A stretch of 10,042 bases of DNA from CAYUIV01 sp964444925 (GCA_964444925.1 CAYUIV010000015.1:1-10042); one strand, 5' to 3'; shown: positions 1-7,211, counted from the first letter of the stretch. A program made the numbers and translations. Notes: generated by a model from the letters alone, not told the origin.

Positions 1-228
1 TGCAACGTGTAACGCTTCCATAACACGTGCGCGCATTCCAAGGGCTGCTTTACGCGTAAATGTAATCGCTAATACCGACTCTGGTGTTGAACTGATACTT
101 AATGAAGCTAAATAACGCTAAATTAACAACTCTGTCTTATCAGAACCAGCTGGTGCTTGTATGATGAAAGAATCGTTTGTTTCAAGTGCGGTGTCTCGTT
201 GCTCTTGATCTGCAAGCATGTATAACAT
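1..228 (-). pseudogene. Broken AddA/RecB-like UvrD-family helicase (N-terminal part, runs off window)
   Basis: Read on the minus strand from an ATG at 228, this frame encodes the N-terminus of a UvrD/Rep-type helicase of the AddA/RecB kind (double-strand break repair helicase-nuclease). Visible hallmarks are SFIIQAPAGS followed by KTELLI (motif I region) and, further on, PESVLAITFTRKAA then MRARVMEAL (motif Ia region). Three things are wrong. Codon 37 (118-120) is TAG, where relatives normally have Gln in LLIQRYL. The Walker A sequence reads GSDKT instead of GSGKT, which should abolish ATP binding. The usual Glu in the KAAxEMR stretch is Gly. The reading frame continues intact on both sides of the stop to the window edge, so decay looks recent and by point mutation. 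The family assignment is from remembered motifs. The rest of the gene lies outside, so its overall state is unknown. Confidence 0.8.
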
Positions 229-314
229 GATTTAATCATTATATTTAAGGATAAATTTCAATATTATTTTAATTTTTAACCATTTTATAAAGTATCAAAG
301 CACACAATAAAAAA

Positions 315-1058
315 ATGTTTGGACGACTTCATAAACATTTGGCAAATTATGGATTAGGTTCCCGTCGAGAAATAGAGCGATGGATTGTTGAAAAACGATT
401 AGTTGTTAATGGGCAGATAGCACACTTAGGTTTACAAGTTTCAAATAAAGACTATATCACATTAGATGGTATGCCTTTGAGATTGAGTACCAATAAATTA
501 TCTTTTCAAGACAAAGTACTGCTTTATCACAAATCGCTTGGTGAGATTTGTAGCCGATGGGATTCTTTAGGGCGAGACACTGTTTTTAAACAATTACCAG
601 TACTTGAACGAATGCGCTGGATTATGGTGGGGCGGCTTGACTGCAACACAACTGGTTTGTTACTTTTTACTACCAATGGTTTACTCAGTCATCGGTTGTT
701 ACATCCAAGTTATGCAATTGAAAGAGAATATGCAGTAAGAGTATATGGGACTGTCACACCAAAGATAGTAGATCGTCTTAAAACAGGTATTAACTTACAA
801 GGACAACAGGCTCATTTTGAGCAAATCATTGCACAAAAAAAACTAACAGGTCATAATCAATGGTATCAAGTCATCTTAAAAGAAGGCAAGAAGCGAGAAG
901 TGCGCCGTTTATGGGAATCGCAAGGGATAACGGTAAGTCGGTTAAAACGTATTCGTTTTGGTCCAATTCAATTACCTCCTAATTTACAACCTAAAAAATA
1001 TTCATACTTATCCACAGAAAAAATTATGCAGTTAAAAAATTGCGTTAATTTACATTAA
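315..1058 (+). CDS. rluB: Ribosomal large subunit pseudouridine synthase, RsuA/RluB family
   Basis: Pseudouridine synthase of the RsuA/RluB/RluE/RluF family, which isomerises a specific uridine in rRNA; RluB modifies 23S rRNA near the peptidyl transferase centre. Residues 1-55 form an S4 RNA-binding domain (KHLANYGLGSRREIERWI). The catalytic domain follows, with GRLDCNTTGLLLFTTNG at about 106-122 holding the expected catalytic Asp109, then HPSYAIEREYAVRVYG and the family C-terminal motif GKKREVRRLWESQGITVSRL at 191-210. The stretch YHKSLGEICSRWDSLGRDTV resembles RluB more than RsuA. At 247 residues it lacks the long basic tail of many RluB proteins. The ATG at 315 puts the S4 domain at the very N-terminus and fits the family, although no clear Shine-Dalgarno precedes it. 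It is divergent from the broken helicase and 60 bases ahead of sufU. RluB versus a sister enzyme is not fully settled. Confidence 0.88.
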   Translation: MFGRLHKHLANYGLGSRREIERWIVEKRLVVNGQIAHLGLQVSNKDYITLDGMPLRLSTNKLSFQDKVLLYHKSLGEICSRWDSLGRDTVFKQLPVLERMRWIMVGRLDCNTTGLLLFTTNGLLSHRLLHPSYAIEREYAVRVYGTVTPKIVDRLKTGINLQGQQAHFEQIIAQKKLTGHNQWYQVILKEGKKREVRRLWESQGITVSRLKRIRFGPIQLPPNLQPKKYSYLSTEKIMQLKNCVNLH

Positions 1059-1118
1059 TTTGTTGTGTCAATTACAAGAATTTTGTATGATAAAGACCAA
1101 AAATAACTATCGAATTTT

Positions 1119-1589
1119 ATGCAGGAACTACAAGAGCTTTATCAAGCACTCATTATGGATCATGGTCGCAATCCACGAGGTTTTGGTATACTGTCCAATG
1201 CTAATTGTTGTGCAGAAGGCTTTAATTCCTTTTGTGGTGATCGCTTGACACTTTATATACAACTTAACAAACAGTGCATCATTGATAATATTCAATTTAC
1301 AGGACAAGGTTGTGCCATATCAATTGCATCTGCTTCTTTGATGGCTGAACATTTAAAAGGCAAAACATGCATACAAGCGCACACGTTGTTCCGCTTATTT
1401 CATCAGCAAGTCACATTTGAATCAGAAGACAAAAAAGAAACATTTAATGATAGCCTGCTTGGCAAACTAACTGTATTATCTGGTGTCAAAGCATTTCCAT
1501 CACGTGTCAAATGTGCGACCTTAGCGTGGCATACATTGAAAAAAGCACTCAGTCAATCTTCTGAGACTGCTACTACAGAAAAATTATAG
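1119..1589 (+). CDS. sufU: SufU-type iron-sulfur cluster assembly protein
   Basis: Member of the NifU-N/IscU/SufU family, which either scaffolds nascent Fe-S clusters or, as in zinc-binding SufU, relays sulfur from the cysteine desulfurase SufS to SufBCD in the cytosol. The three ligand cysteines are present: Cys39 in FCGDRL with Asp41 beside it, Cys65 in GQGCAISIASAS, and Cys132 in RVKCATLAWHTL. The 67-residue distance between the second and third Cys is much longer than in IscU. That spacing marks the insertion typical of SufU, and the His-Cys pair of IscU is absent. The ATG at 1119 gives the usual SufU opening (LYQALIMDHGRNPRG). It begins 60 bases after rluB and is followed 8 bases later by sufT, so it probably shares a transcript with sufT and the Rieske gene. 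The usual NP before the first Cys is NS here. No sufB, C, D or S is in view. Confidence 0.88.
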   Translation: MQELQELYQALIMDHGRNPRGFGILSNANCCAEGFNSFCGDRLTLYIQLNKQCIIDNIQFTGQGCAISIASASLMAEHLKGKTCIQAHTLFRLFHQQVTFESEDKKETFNDSLLGKLTVLSGVKAFPSRVKCATLAWHTLKKALSQSSETATTEKL

Positions 1590-1597
1590 CGTGCTTT

Positions 1598-1951
1598 ATG
1601 TCAAAAAGATCGACTCAAATGACTGCTCCTATTCAACCAAAATTAGCGACACGTTCAGCAATAATCAAAGCGCTTAAGACTATCTATGATCCTGAAATAC
1701 CCGTTGATATTTATGAATTGGGACTTATTTATCATATTGAGATCACATCAGAAGGAACTGTCGTTATTCAAATGACATTGACTTCACCCGGCTGTCCTTT
1801 TTCACAAACACTACCTGGTACCGTCGAAGAAACAGTGAACCAGGTAGAAGGAGTCATTGAAGGAGGTACAACCGTTGAGATCGTGTGGGATCCACCTTGG
1901 AGTAAAGATCTTATGTCAGAAGCCGCGCGTTTACTATTAAATCTTGATTAA
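1598..1951 (+). CDS. sufT: SufT / MIP18-family (DUF59) Fe-S assembly protein
   Basis: Small MIP18/DUF59-family protein that assists maturation of Fe-S proteins; bacterial SufT acts as an auxiliary factor for SUF-dependent cluster delivery. The family core is clear: YDPEIPVDIYELGLIYHIEI at about 31-50, then MTLTSPGCPFSQTLPG with the single conserved Cys, and a C-terminal VWDPPWSKDLMSEAARLLL. The length of 117 residues is normal for the stand-alone form. The first ATG (1598) is taken as the start, but a second in-frame ATG at 1619 would remove only seven polar residues and cannot be excluded; neither has a clear ribosome binding site. It lies 8 bases after sufU and 2 bases before the Rieske gene, so translation is probably coupled. 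PaaD-like phenylacetate proteins share the fold, but the neighbours favour SufT. Confidence 0.87.
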   Translation: MSKRSTQMTAPIQPKLATRSAIIKALKTIYDPEIPVDIYELGLIYHIEITSEGTVVIQMTLTSPGCPFSQTLPGTVEETVNQVEGVIEGGTTVEIVWDPPWSKDLMSEAARLLLNLD

Positions 1952-1953
1952 AT

Positions 1954-2283
1954 ATGGCAGATCACGCAGAAGGAAAATGGGTTACAATTGTACCCGTTGA
2001 AGCGATTTCAAAAGAAAACTATAAAATTATCACAATTGGCCTTGACTCCATCTTGATTGGTCATCATGAAGGAAAATACTTTGCAGTAGAAAATATTTGC
2101 ACACATGATGGTAACGGCTTGGAAGGGGCAGTGATGGAAGGTAGAGAAATCATTTGTCCCCGCCACGGTGCAGGTTTTTGTCTTAAAACAGGAAAAGTAA
2201 CCCGCCCGCCTGCTTACGAAGAGATTAAAACTTTTCCGCTACGAATTGTTGCCGGGCACATTCAAATTCAACTGATATCGTAG
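1954..2283 (+). CDS. Rieske [2Fe-2S] ferredoxin-like protein
   Basis: Small soluble protein made of a single Rieske domain, which would bind a [2Fe-2S] cluster through two Cys and two His and act in electron transfer. The ligands are Cys49 and His51 in ICTHDGNGLEG and Cys68 and His71 in IICPRHGAGFCLKTG, matching the C-x-H ... C-x2-H pattern. No signal peptide or membrane anchor is visible, so it should be cytosolic. This fits the ferredoxin-type Rieske proteins (109 residues) rather than a respiratory complex subunit. It starts 2 bases after the sufT stop. That association suggests a role in Fe-S assembly, perhaps as electron donor or as a client, but the sequence does not show its partner. 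No dioxygenase gene that it could serve lies nearby. Confidence 0.88.
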   Translation: MADHAEGKWVTIVPVEAISKENYKIITIGLDSILIGHHEGKYFAVENICTHDGNGLEGAVMEGREIICPRHGAGFCLKTGKVTRPPAYEEIKTFPLRIVAGHIQIQLIS

Positions 2284-2296
2284 ACGCACAATTTGT

Positions 2297-2317
2297 AAAT
2301 AAGCGTATATTATTTTT
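2297..2317 (+). terminator. Weak possible terminator hairpin after the Fe-S gene cluster
   Basis: AAATAA (2297-2302) and TTATTT (2310-2315) can pair around the 7-base loop GCGTATA, followed by two further T residues. The stem is only A-T pairs, so this is at best a weak terminator. Its position 14 bases after the Rieske stop codon is the main support. Confidence 0.25.
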
Positions 2318-2590
2318 GTAATGTGTGAAAAATTCTCATCAATAGTTTTTAAAAAATAAATATAATATTTGAGTAAAGGCTATCTTATAAAATTGTGGAG
2401 AAGGATTAAAACGTAATTACTTATTTCATATAAGAAAAAAGTGAAGGCATTGATAGAACGTAAATCTAATCATTTGTATTAAACAACGGCGAGTAAAAAC
2501 ACTTTTTTTCAAAAATAGTTAAACGAAGACAGATACCTCATTCTGTAGTCCATTTGAAAATTAGAAAAATAACTTTTTCTGTAGAAGTAA

Positions 2591-2633
2591 TATACTGTTT
2601 ATGATTTTCGGCGTTATACATTACCTATACGCC
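2591..2633 (+). promoter_or_regulatory. Possible promoter -10 and leader hairpin for the F-box gene
   Basis: TATACT at 2591-2596 is a good sigma70 -10 match, but no convincing -35 lies at 16-18 bases upstream. Just downstream, GGCGT (2610-2614) and ACGCC (2629-2633) form a 5-bp inverted repeat with further imperfect pairing inside. It sits where the 5' end of a transcript would fall. It could be an operator half-site pair or a leader hairpin. Confidence 0.3.
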
Positions 2634-2683
2634 CTCTCAGTTAAATGTTAAGCTATTGTCAATAAATATTAAAAGGATTTAAT

Positions 2684-3820
2684 ATGGCAACGTTCACTGA
2701 CCTGCCGATAGAGCTTATCTACAAAATTTTAGATCAATTAGAACGACCTGATGATTTGCAAGTCTTTAATAAAATTTACTCTGTAAATAAAAGCATTCAG
2801 TCGAAACTGATTTCATATGTAAAACACTATTTAATTGTGAAGGAAAGGTATTTACCTTCTTCTCTTCAGTTACATATTTTTTTACAACCTTTGCATTACA
2901 TGCAATTTATCAATTTGCATTTATTACCTTATCATCCTACCTTCAAAGTAGCGTATCAAATGATAAGTAAGCATTTGAAAGAAGAAAAGCACTCCCTTCA
3001 ATACCGTTACGATTATGCTTCAAATGCCTTAATACTTTTTTGGAAACCGTTTAGAGACAAATTAATCATACAATCAAATGCATCTTCAGTGCTGGTTCGC
3101 ATTGCTATTTCTTATGAACCTTTCGCTCAGTATATCTTATCGCAAGACGAGCTAAGAAATAGTTTACTCGTTTGTAAAGACCCTTCTACTCCATTATTTA
3201 AAATCGCAATAAGATATGAGTCGCTTGCTTTTTTGATTTTAAAAGATCGCTTAGTGCTCTATGAAATTTTATTAAACACAGATTACGCTTTTATTTTATT
3301 TGAGATTGCACAAACATACGAGTCATTAGCTTGGTTTATTTTAAAAGAAGACAAAATTTTACGACAAAAAGTTTTATCTGATCGTAATCAACAATTTTAT
3401 TTAACAGAGATTGCTAAGCAACATGAATCACTTGCTTGGTTTATCTTAAAAGAAGACATGCAACTGCGACAAACATTTTTACGTCATAATGATTTACTTC
3501 AAGCATTATCAGACATTGCACAAGCGCATGAAGCTTTGGCTTGGTTTATTTTAAAACATGATCATCAGTTGAGAGAGAAATTTTTATCACATCGTACAGG
3601 TAGTAAATATTTGTTGCCAATTACTTACTTATATACGGAGTTAGCTCAGTTTATTTTAACAGAAGATACAAGCTTGTATGTGCAGTTATGTCTACATCAA
3701 AATAGTCCATCATTTTTCAGTCAAGTACCACCCTATGATACTCGCTTAGTCACTTGTGTTTCACAAAGTGATGCAAAAGACGAACTGGACGCTATCATAG
3801 ATTTGTATACTTATCCGTAA
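2684..3820 (+). CDS. F-box-like protein with tandem helical repeats (candidate secreted effector)
   Basis: No named family is recognised over the full length. Residues 4-45 resemble a eukaryotic F-box (DLPIELIYKILDQL, then PDDLQVFNKIYSVNKS), the motif that docks on Skp1 in SCF ubiquitin ligases. After a helical linker, about six tandem units of 34-35 residues span 131-340. Each carries a core like IAxxxESLAWFILKED followed by LRQxFL, with the IA-type positions at 140, 174, 208, 243, 278 and 313. This predicts an alpha-solenoid, a plausible partner-binding surface behind the F-box. The C-terminus is acidic then hydrophobic (AKDELDAIIDLYTYP), which loosely resembles Dot/Icm secretion signals. 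There is no Sec signal peptide or membrane segment. The start is firm, with AAAAGGA about 7 bases before the ATG. The gene stands alone between long gaps. A role in host ubiquitination is inference; a bacterial function cannot be excluded. Confidence 0.75.
   Translation: MATFTDLPIELIYKILDQLERPDDLQVFNKIYSVNKSIQSKLISYVKHYLIVKERYLPSSLQLHIFLQPLHYMQFINLHLLPYHPTFKVAYQMISKHLKEEKHSLQYRYDYASNALILFWKPFRDKLIIQSNASSVLVRIAISYEPFAQYILSQDELRNSLLVCKDPSTPLFKIAIRYESLAFLILKDRLVLYEILLNTDYAFILFEIAQTYESLAWFILKEDKILRQKVLSDRNQQFYLTEIAKQHESLAWFILKEDMQLRQTFLRHNDLLQALSDIAQAHEALAWFILKHDHQLREKFLSHRTGSKYLLPITYLYTELAQFILTEDTSLYVQLCLHQNSPSFFSQVPPYDTRLVTCVSQSDAKDELDAIIDLYTYP
3074..3703 (+). repeat. Six tandem ~105-base coding repeats in the F-box gene
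   Basis: The repeats follow protein periods of 34, 34, 35, 35 and 35 residues. The central three units are the most alike: their cores encode SLAWFILKED, SLAWFILKED and ALAWFILKHD. At the DNA level GCTTGGTTTATTTTAAAA recurs near 3331 and 3539, and with one substitution near 3435. The first, second and last units are more diverged, a pattern expected from expansion by duplication in the middle of the array. Confidence 0.8.
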
Positions 3821-3848
3821 GGTATCCTCATTTATTTCGCAATTAAAA

Positions 3849-3895
3849 GACTATAAAAGTATTCGTCTCATGTATCAAAGGCAAATACTATAGTC
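3849..3895. repeat. Imperfect inverted repeat between convergent F-box gene and mnmG
   Basis: GACTAT (3849-3854) and AGTATT (3858-3863) pair with AATACT (3884-3889) and ATAGTC (3890-3895). This gives 12 base pairs broken by a 3-base bulge, with a 20-base loop. No T-run follows on either strand, so it is not a classical intrinsic terminator. Its place between two convergent genes still makes a transcript-end role the simplest reading. Confidence 0.4.
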
Positions 3896-3982
3896 GAGTG
3901 CGTAAGATATATTATGTGAATAAGCTGAATGCTGATTAATTTTGCCGATAAAATGAATGATAAAACCTCTGCGGATGACTTT

Positions 3983-5869
3983 TTAAACATCGTGAGATTT
4001 TTCTGATTGATAATGTTTCAAGTAAATACGTAATACTGAGATAGCAGCAGGTGTGACTGATGGCAAGCGACTGGCATGCCACAATGTTTGAGGTTGACAT
4101 GTAGTGAGCGTTTTTTTGACTTCATTTGATAAACCGTGTACTACGTAATAATCAAGATCTTTAGGTACTATGATTTTTCCATCATCTATTTCTTTAGAAA
4201 TTTTAAGCTGTTGCTTCTTAATATAACCATTGTAGCGTATTTGAATTTCAAGCTGTTCTTGAAGAATTGTATTTTGCATTGTGAGCATTAACTCTTTAAT
4301 TTTCATTAATTTTTGATAGCTTATTTCGGGTCTAAGTAGTAGCTGTGCTAATGAAACTGACTGCGTAATTGGTTCTTTTAAAAGCATATTGATTTTCTGA
4401 CCGACTATCGTATTTGGCTGAATCCACTGTTGCGCCAAACGTGCTTTTTCACTAAGTAGATCGGCCCGCTTTTTTTCAAATTGTTTCCATTGTTGATCTT
4501 TGACTAAACCAAGTTTGTGGCCTTCTTCAGTCAAACGTAAATCAGCATTTCCTTCGCGAAGAGACAAGCGGTACTCCGAACGACTCGTAAACATACGATA
4601 TGGCTCGAGTGTACCTTGTGTGACTAAATCATCAATTAACACACCAATGTAAGCTTGATCGCGCCTTGGATACCAACTTGGTTTCTCATCTGCACACAAC
4701 GCGGCATTTAATCCTGCGATCAAGCCTTGCGAAGCAGCTTCTTCGTAGCCTGTCGTTCCATTAATTTGACCAGCACAAAATAGCTTTGGAATAAGACGAG
4801 ATTCTAAAGAAAAAGCCAAATCACGTGGATCAAAAAAATCATATTCAATGGCATAACCAGGTCTTGTGAGCCTTGCACGTTCTAAACCGGGAAGACTATT
4901 AACTAATTTAATTTGTGCTTCAATCGGTAAACTTGTCGATAGACCATTAGGATATATTTCATGAGTTGTAAGACCTTCAGGCTCTAACATGATACGATGC
5001 GTTTTTTTATCCGCAAAACGAACAATTTTATCTTCAATTGAAGGACAGTAGCGTGGTGAAGCACCTTGAATACGTCCTGTGTACATAGGGGATTCATTCA
5101 AATGATCTAAGATAATTTGATGTGAGGTAGGTTGCGTATAGGTGGCAAAACAACTGACCTGTCTAGGGTGATCTTGTATATCTCCTTGAAATGAAAAAAC
5201 AGGCAAAGGAACTTCACTCAATTGTTCTTCTAAGCCGGAAAAATTGATAGTTCGACCATCTAGTCGAGGAGGTGTACCTGTTTTTAAGCGACCGATTCGC
5301 AAAGGTAGCGTTTGTAAACGACTAGCTAATGAAGTCGAAGCCATGTCACCTGCACGACCACCTGCATAATGTGATAAACCAACATGAATTTTTCCATTTA
5401 AAAAAGTACCTGCAGTCAATACAATTGCTTTTGCGTAAAATTTAAGTCCTACTTGAGTGATAACGCCAACAGCTTTTTCGTCGTGTAAAATTAGATCGAC
5501 GACTGGTTGTTGAAAAAGAAAAAGATGAGGTGCCTCTTGAAGCGTTTTTTGGATAAAGGTTTTATAAAGTACCCGATCAACTTGCGCTCTTGTTGCTTGC
5601 ACTGCAGGCCCTTTGCGCTGGTTTAAAATACGCCATTGTATTCCAGCATGATCTACTGCACGTGCCATCACTCCTCCTAAAGCATCAATTTCTCTAACAA
5701 GCTGGCTTCTACCAATACCACCAACGGAGGGATTACAAGAAAGCTGTCCTAGCGTGTCAATTGTTTGCGTAATTAAAAGTGTTTCTGCACCCAAGCGTGA
5801 AGCAGCTAATGCAGCTTCAGTGCCGGCATGGCCTCCCCCGACAACAATTACATCGAATATTGTTTGCAT
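3983..5869 (-). CDS. mnmG: tRNA uridine-5-carboxymethylaminomethyl modification enzyme MnmG (GidA)
   Basis: FAD-dependent enzyme that, with the GTPase MnmE, installs the carboxymethylaminomethyl group on wobble uridine 34 of a set of tRNAs. Full length at 628 residues. Seen in order: the dinucleotide-binding motif VVGGGHAGTEAALAASRLG at the N-terminus, Cys45 in SCNPSVGGIG, the family signature KGPAVQATRAQVDR at about 86-99, Cys275 in SPRYCPSIEDK, AGQINGTTGYEEAA, and TSRSEYRLSLREGNADLR. The C-terminal helical domain that contacts MnmE and tRNA ends in ASRLPSVTPAAISVL. The residues just before Cys275 read GAS where GVG or GTG is common, a mild divergence. The ATG at 5869 is fixed by the FAD motif and is preceded by AT-rich sequence without a clear Shine-Dalgarno. 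It is divergent from the helicase gene and monocistronic in this window; mnmE is not in view. Confidence 0.97.
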   Translation of the reverse strand: MQTIFDVIVVGGGHAGTEAALAASRLGAETLLITQTIDTLGQLSCNPSVGGIGRSQLVREIDALGGVMARAVDHAGIQWRILNQRKGPAVQATRAQVDRVLYKTFIQKTLQEAPHLFLFQQPVVDLILHDEKAVGVITQVGLKFYAKAIVLTAGTFLNGKIHVGLSHYAGGRAGDMASTSLASRLQTLPLRIGRLKTGTPPRLDGRTINFSGLEEQLSEVPLPVFSFQGDIQDHPRQVSCFATYTQPTSHQIILDHLNESPMYTGRIQGASPRYCPSIEDKIVRFADKKTHRIMLEPEGLTTHEIYPNGLSTSLPIEAQIKLVNSLPGLERARLTRPGYAIEYDFFDPRDLAFSLESRLIPKLFCAGQINGTTGYEEAASQGLIAGLNAALCADEKPSWYPRRDQAYIGVLIDDLVTQGTLEPYRMFTSRSEYRLSLREGNADLRLTEEGHKLGLVKDQQWKQFEKKRADLLSEKARLAQQWIQPNTIVGQKINMLLKEPITQSVSLAQLLLRPEISYQKLMKIKELMLTMQNTILQEQLEIQIRYNGYIKKQQLKISKEIDDGKIIVPKDLDYYVVHGLSNEVKKTLTTCQPQTLWHASRLPSVTPAAISVLRIYLKHYQSEKSHDV

Positions 5870-5936
5870 AAAATTAATAAGTTTATGATATAGTGCTGGC
5901 TACAAAACAGTTAATTTATTTTCTTCAGATCTATAT

Positions 5937-5948
5937 GGAGTTTACGTG
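5937..5948 (+). promoter_or_regulatory. Shine-Dalgarno and GTG start of the helicase gene
   Basis: GGAG at 5937-5940 lies 5 bases before the GTG at 5946. The nearby upstream ATG (5935-5937) is out of frame, so the ribosome binding site decides for a GTG start. Confidence 0.7.
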
Positions 5949-7190
5949 TATTTTCATTCACTATCACTTTCACCCTTACTTTTAAAAAATATTGAAAAAT
6001 TAGGCTATCATACTCCAACACCTATTCAAGAAAAAAGCCTTCCTTATACTTTACAAGGCAATGATCTCATTGGCATTGCTCAAACAGGAACAGGAAAAAC
6101 AGCCGCCTTTATTTTACCTATTTTAGAGCAATTATTACACCGTAAACAACATGAGCCAGCGGCGCTGGTATTAGTACCAACACGAGAACTAGCAGAGCAA
6201 ATTGACAAAGAATTTAAAAGATTCGGTCAAGATTCTAGATTACAAGGTGTTTTACTTTACGGCGGAATCAATATCGAAGCACAAATTAGAAAATTGCGCA
6301 AAGGCGTTGATATTATTATCGCGTGTCCAGGACGTCTACTTGATCACATGCGCCGTGGTACAGTTCGCTTAAATGCAGTGAAAATTATGGTGTTAGACGA
6401 AGCAGATTGTATGCTAGATATGGGATTTATTGAAAATGTTCAAGACATTTTGAATGTATTGCCTCAAGAAAAGCAAACACTTTTGTTTTCAGCGACCATG
6501 CCTAGCGAAATTGTAGACTTAGCTGAAAAATATTTAAAGGAACCAAAAACTGTACAAATTGCTCCGGTTTCTCCTGCACATACAGTAAAGCAGCAAATTT
6601 ATCGTATCTCCGAAAAGTTAAAAGCGGACTTTCTTTTCGAGCTATTGAACGATCTATCAAAACAATTGACTTTACAATCCGTATTAATTTTCACACGGAC
6701 TAAACAACGTGCAGTTCAGTTAGCTGAACAGTTAACTGCACTTGAATGGGTTGCAGAACCTTTTCAAAGTAATATGACACAACGAAAACGTCAAAAAACC
6801 TTGCAACAATTTCGAGAAGGACGGTTTCAAATATTAGTTGCAACTGATATTGCTGCACGAGGAATTGATATCACACATGTATCACACGTAATTAATTTTG
6901 ACTTTCCTAACACAGTTGAATCCTATACTCATCGTATTGGTCGTACCGGACGGGCGAATCAAACAGGGCATGCTTTAACACTGGTGACTTCCTTTGACCT
7001 TGCTGGTCTTAGAAAGATTGAAAGACAATACCACATCAGATTGCAAAATGCTTCGCTTGAACACTTTGATTATAAAAATACGATACCAAAATTCGTACTT
7101 AAAGAACCTAAATTTCCCACCAGAAACCGTATTCAAGATACTTCTACGCCTCGAAACCGTTTTCAATCTTTTAGGAGAAAAAAAGGATAA
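5946..7190 (+). CDS. DEAD-box ATP-dependent RNA helicase, RhlE-like
   Basis: Cytosolic RNA helicase that remodels RNA duplexes, probably in ribosome assembly or mRNA turnover. All core motifs are visible: the Q motif (GYHTPTPIQ, 20-28), Walker A AQTGTGKT (45-52), PTRELAEQ (78-85), CPGR (127-130) where most family members have TPGR, DEAD (151-154), SAT (182-184), LIFTRTKQRA, ATDIAARGIDI (299-309) and HRIGRTGR (329-336). At 414 residues it has only a short basic tail (about 385-414, rich in Arg, Lys and Phe) that could bind RNA nonspecifically. There is no DbpA-type or CsdA-type RNA-recognition domain, which favours RhlE or a close paralogue. It starts at GTG behind a good Shine-Dalgarno and converges on fabI with 43 bases between the stops. 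Assignment to RhlE rather than SrmB-like or RhlB-like proteins is from general resemblance. Confidence 0.92.
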   Translation: MYFHSLSLSPLLLKNIEKLGYHTPTPIQEKSLPYTLQGNDLIGIAQTGTGKTAAFILPILEQLLHRKQHEPAALVLVPTRELAEQIDKEFKRFGQDSRLQGVLLYGGINIEAQIRKLRKGVDIIIACPGRLLDHMRRGTVRLNAVKIMVLDEADCMLDMGFIENVQDILNVLPQEKQTLLFSATMPSEIVDLAEKYLKEPKTVQIAPVSPAHTVKQQIYRISEKLKADFLFELLNDLSKQLTLQSVLIFTRTKQRAVQLAEQLTALEWVAEPFQSNMTQRKRQKTLQQFREGRFQILVATDIAARGIDITHVSHVINFDFPNTVESYTHRIGRTGRANQTGHALTLVTSFDLAGLRKIERQYHIRLQNASLEHFDYKNTIPKFVLKEPKFPTRNRIQDTSTPRNRFQSFRRKKG

Positions 7191-7211
7191 AAAATTTTTT
7201 AATATTGTATG

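Larger units (their letters stand above)
2284..2683. other. 400-base AT-rich non-coding gap upstream of the F-box gene
   Basis: No open frame of useful length with codon structure is visible on either strand; ATG-started frames here stop within about 16 codons. The region holds the weak hairpin just after the Rieske gene, a TATACT box at 2591-2596 and a small G+C-containing inverted repeat at 2610-2633. The rest is A/T-rich sequence with no recognisable RNA gene. It most likely contains the promoter and leader of the F-box gene, and may include remnants of lost genes that are no longer readable. Confidence 0.5.

Noticed and set aside
1060..1248. Open frame of 62 codons starting right after rluB
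   Set aside because: It overlaps the start of sufU in another frame and has no family features; sufU has all its conserved cysteines.
2640..2652. TTAA-TTAA pair resembling a PmrA-type box before the F-box gene
   Set aside because: The two TTAA words are 7 bases apart, not the roughly 11-base phasing expected of PmrA sites, and such words are common in this A/T-rich sequence.
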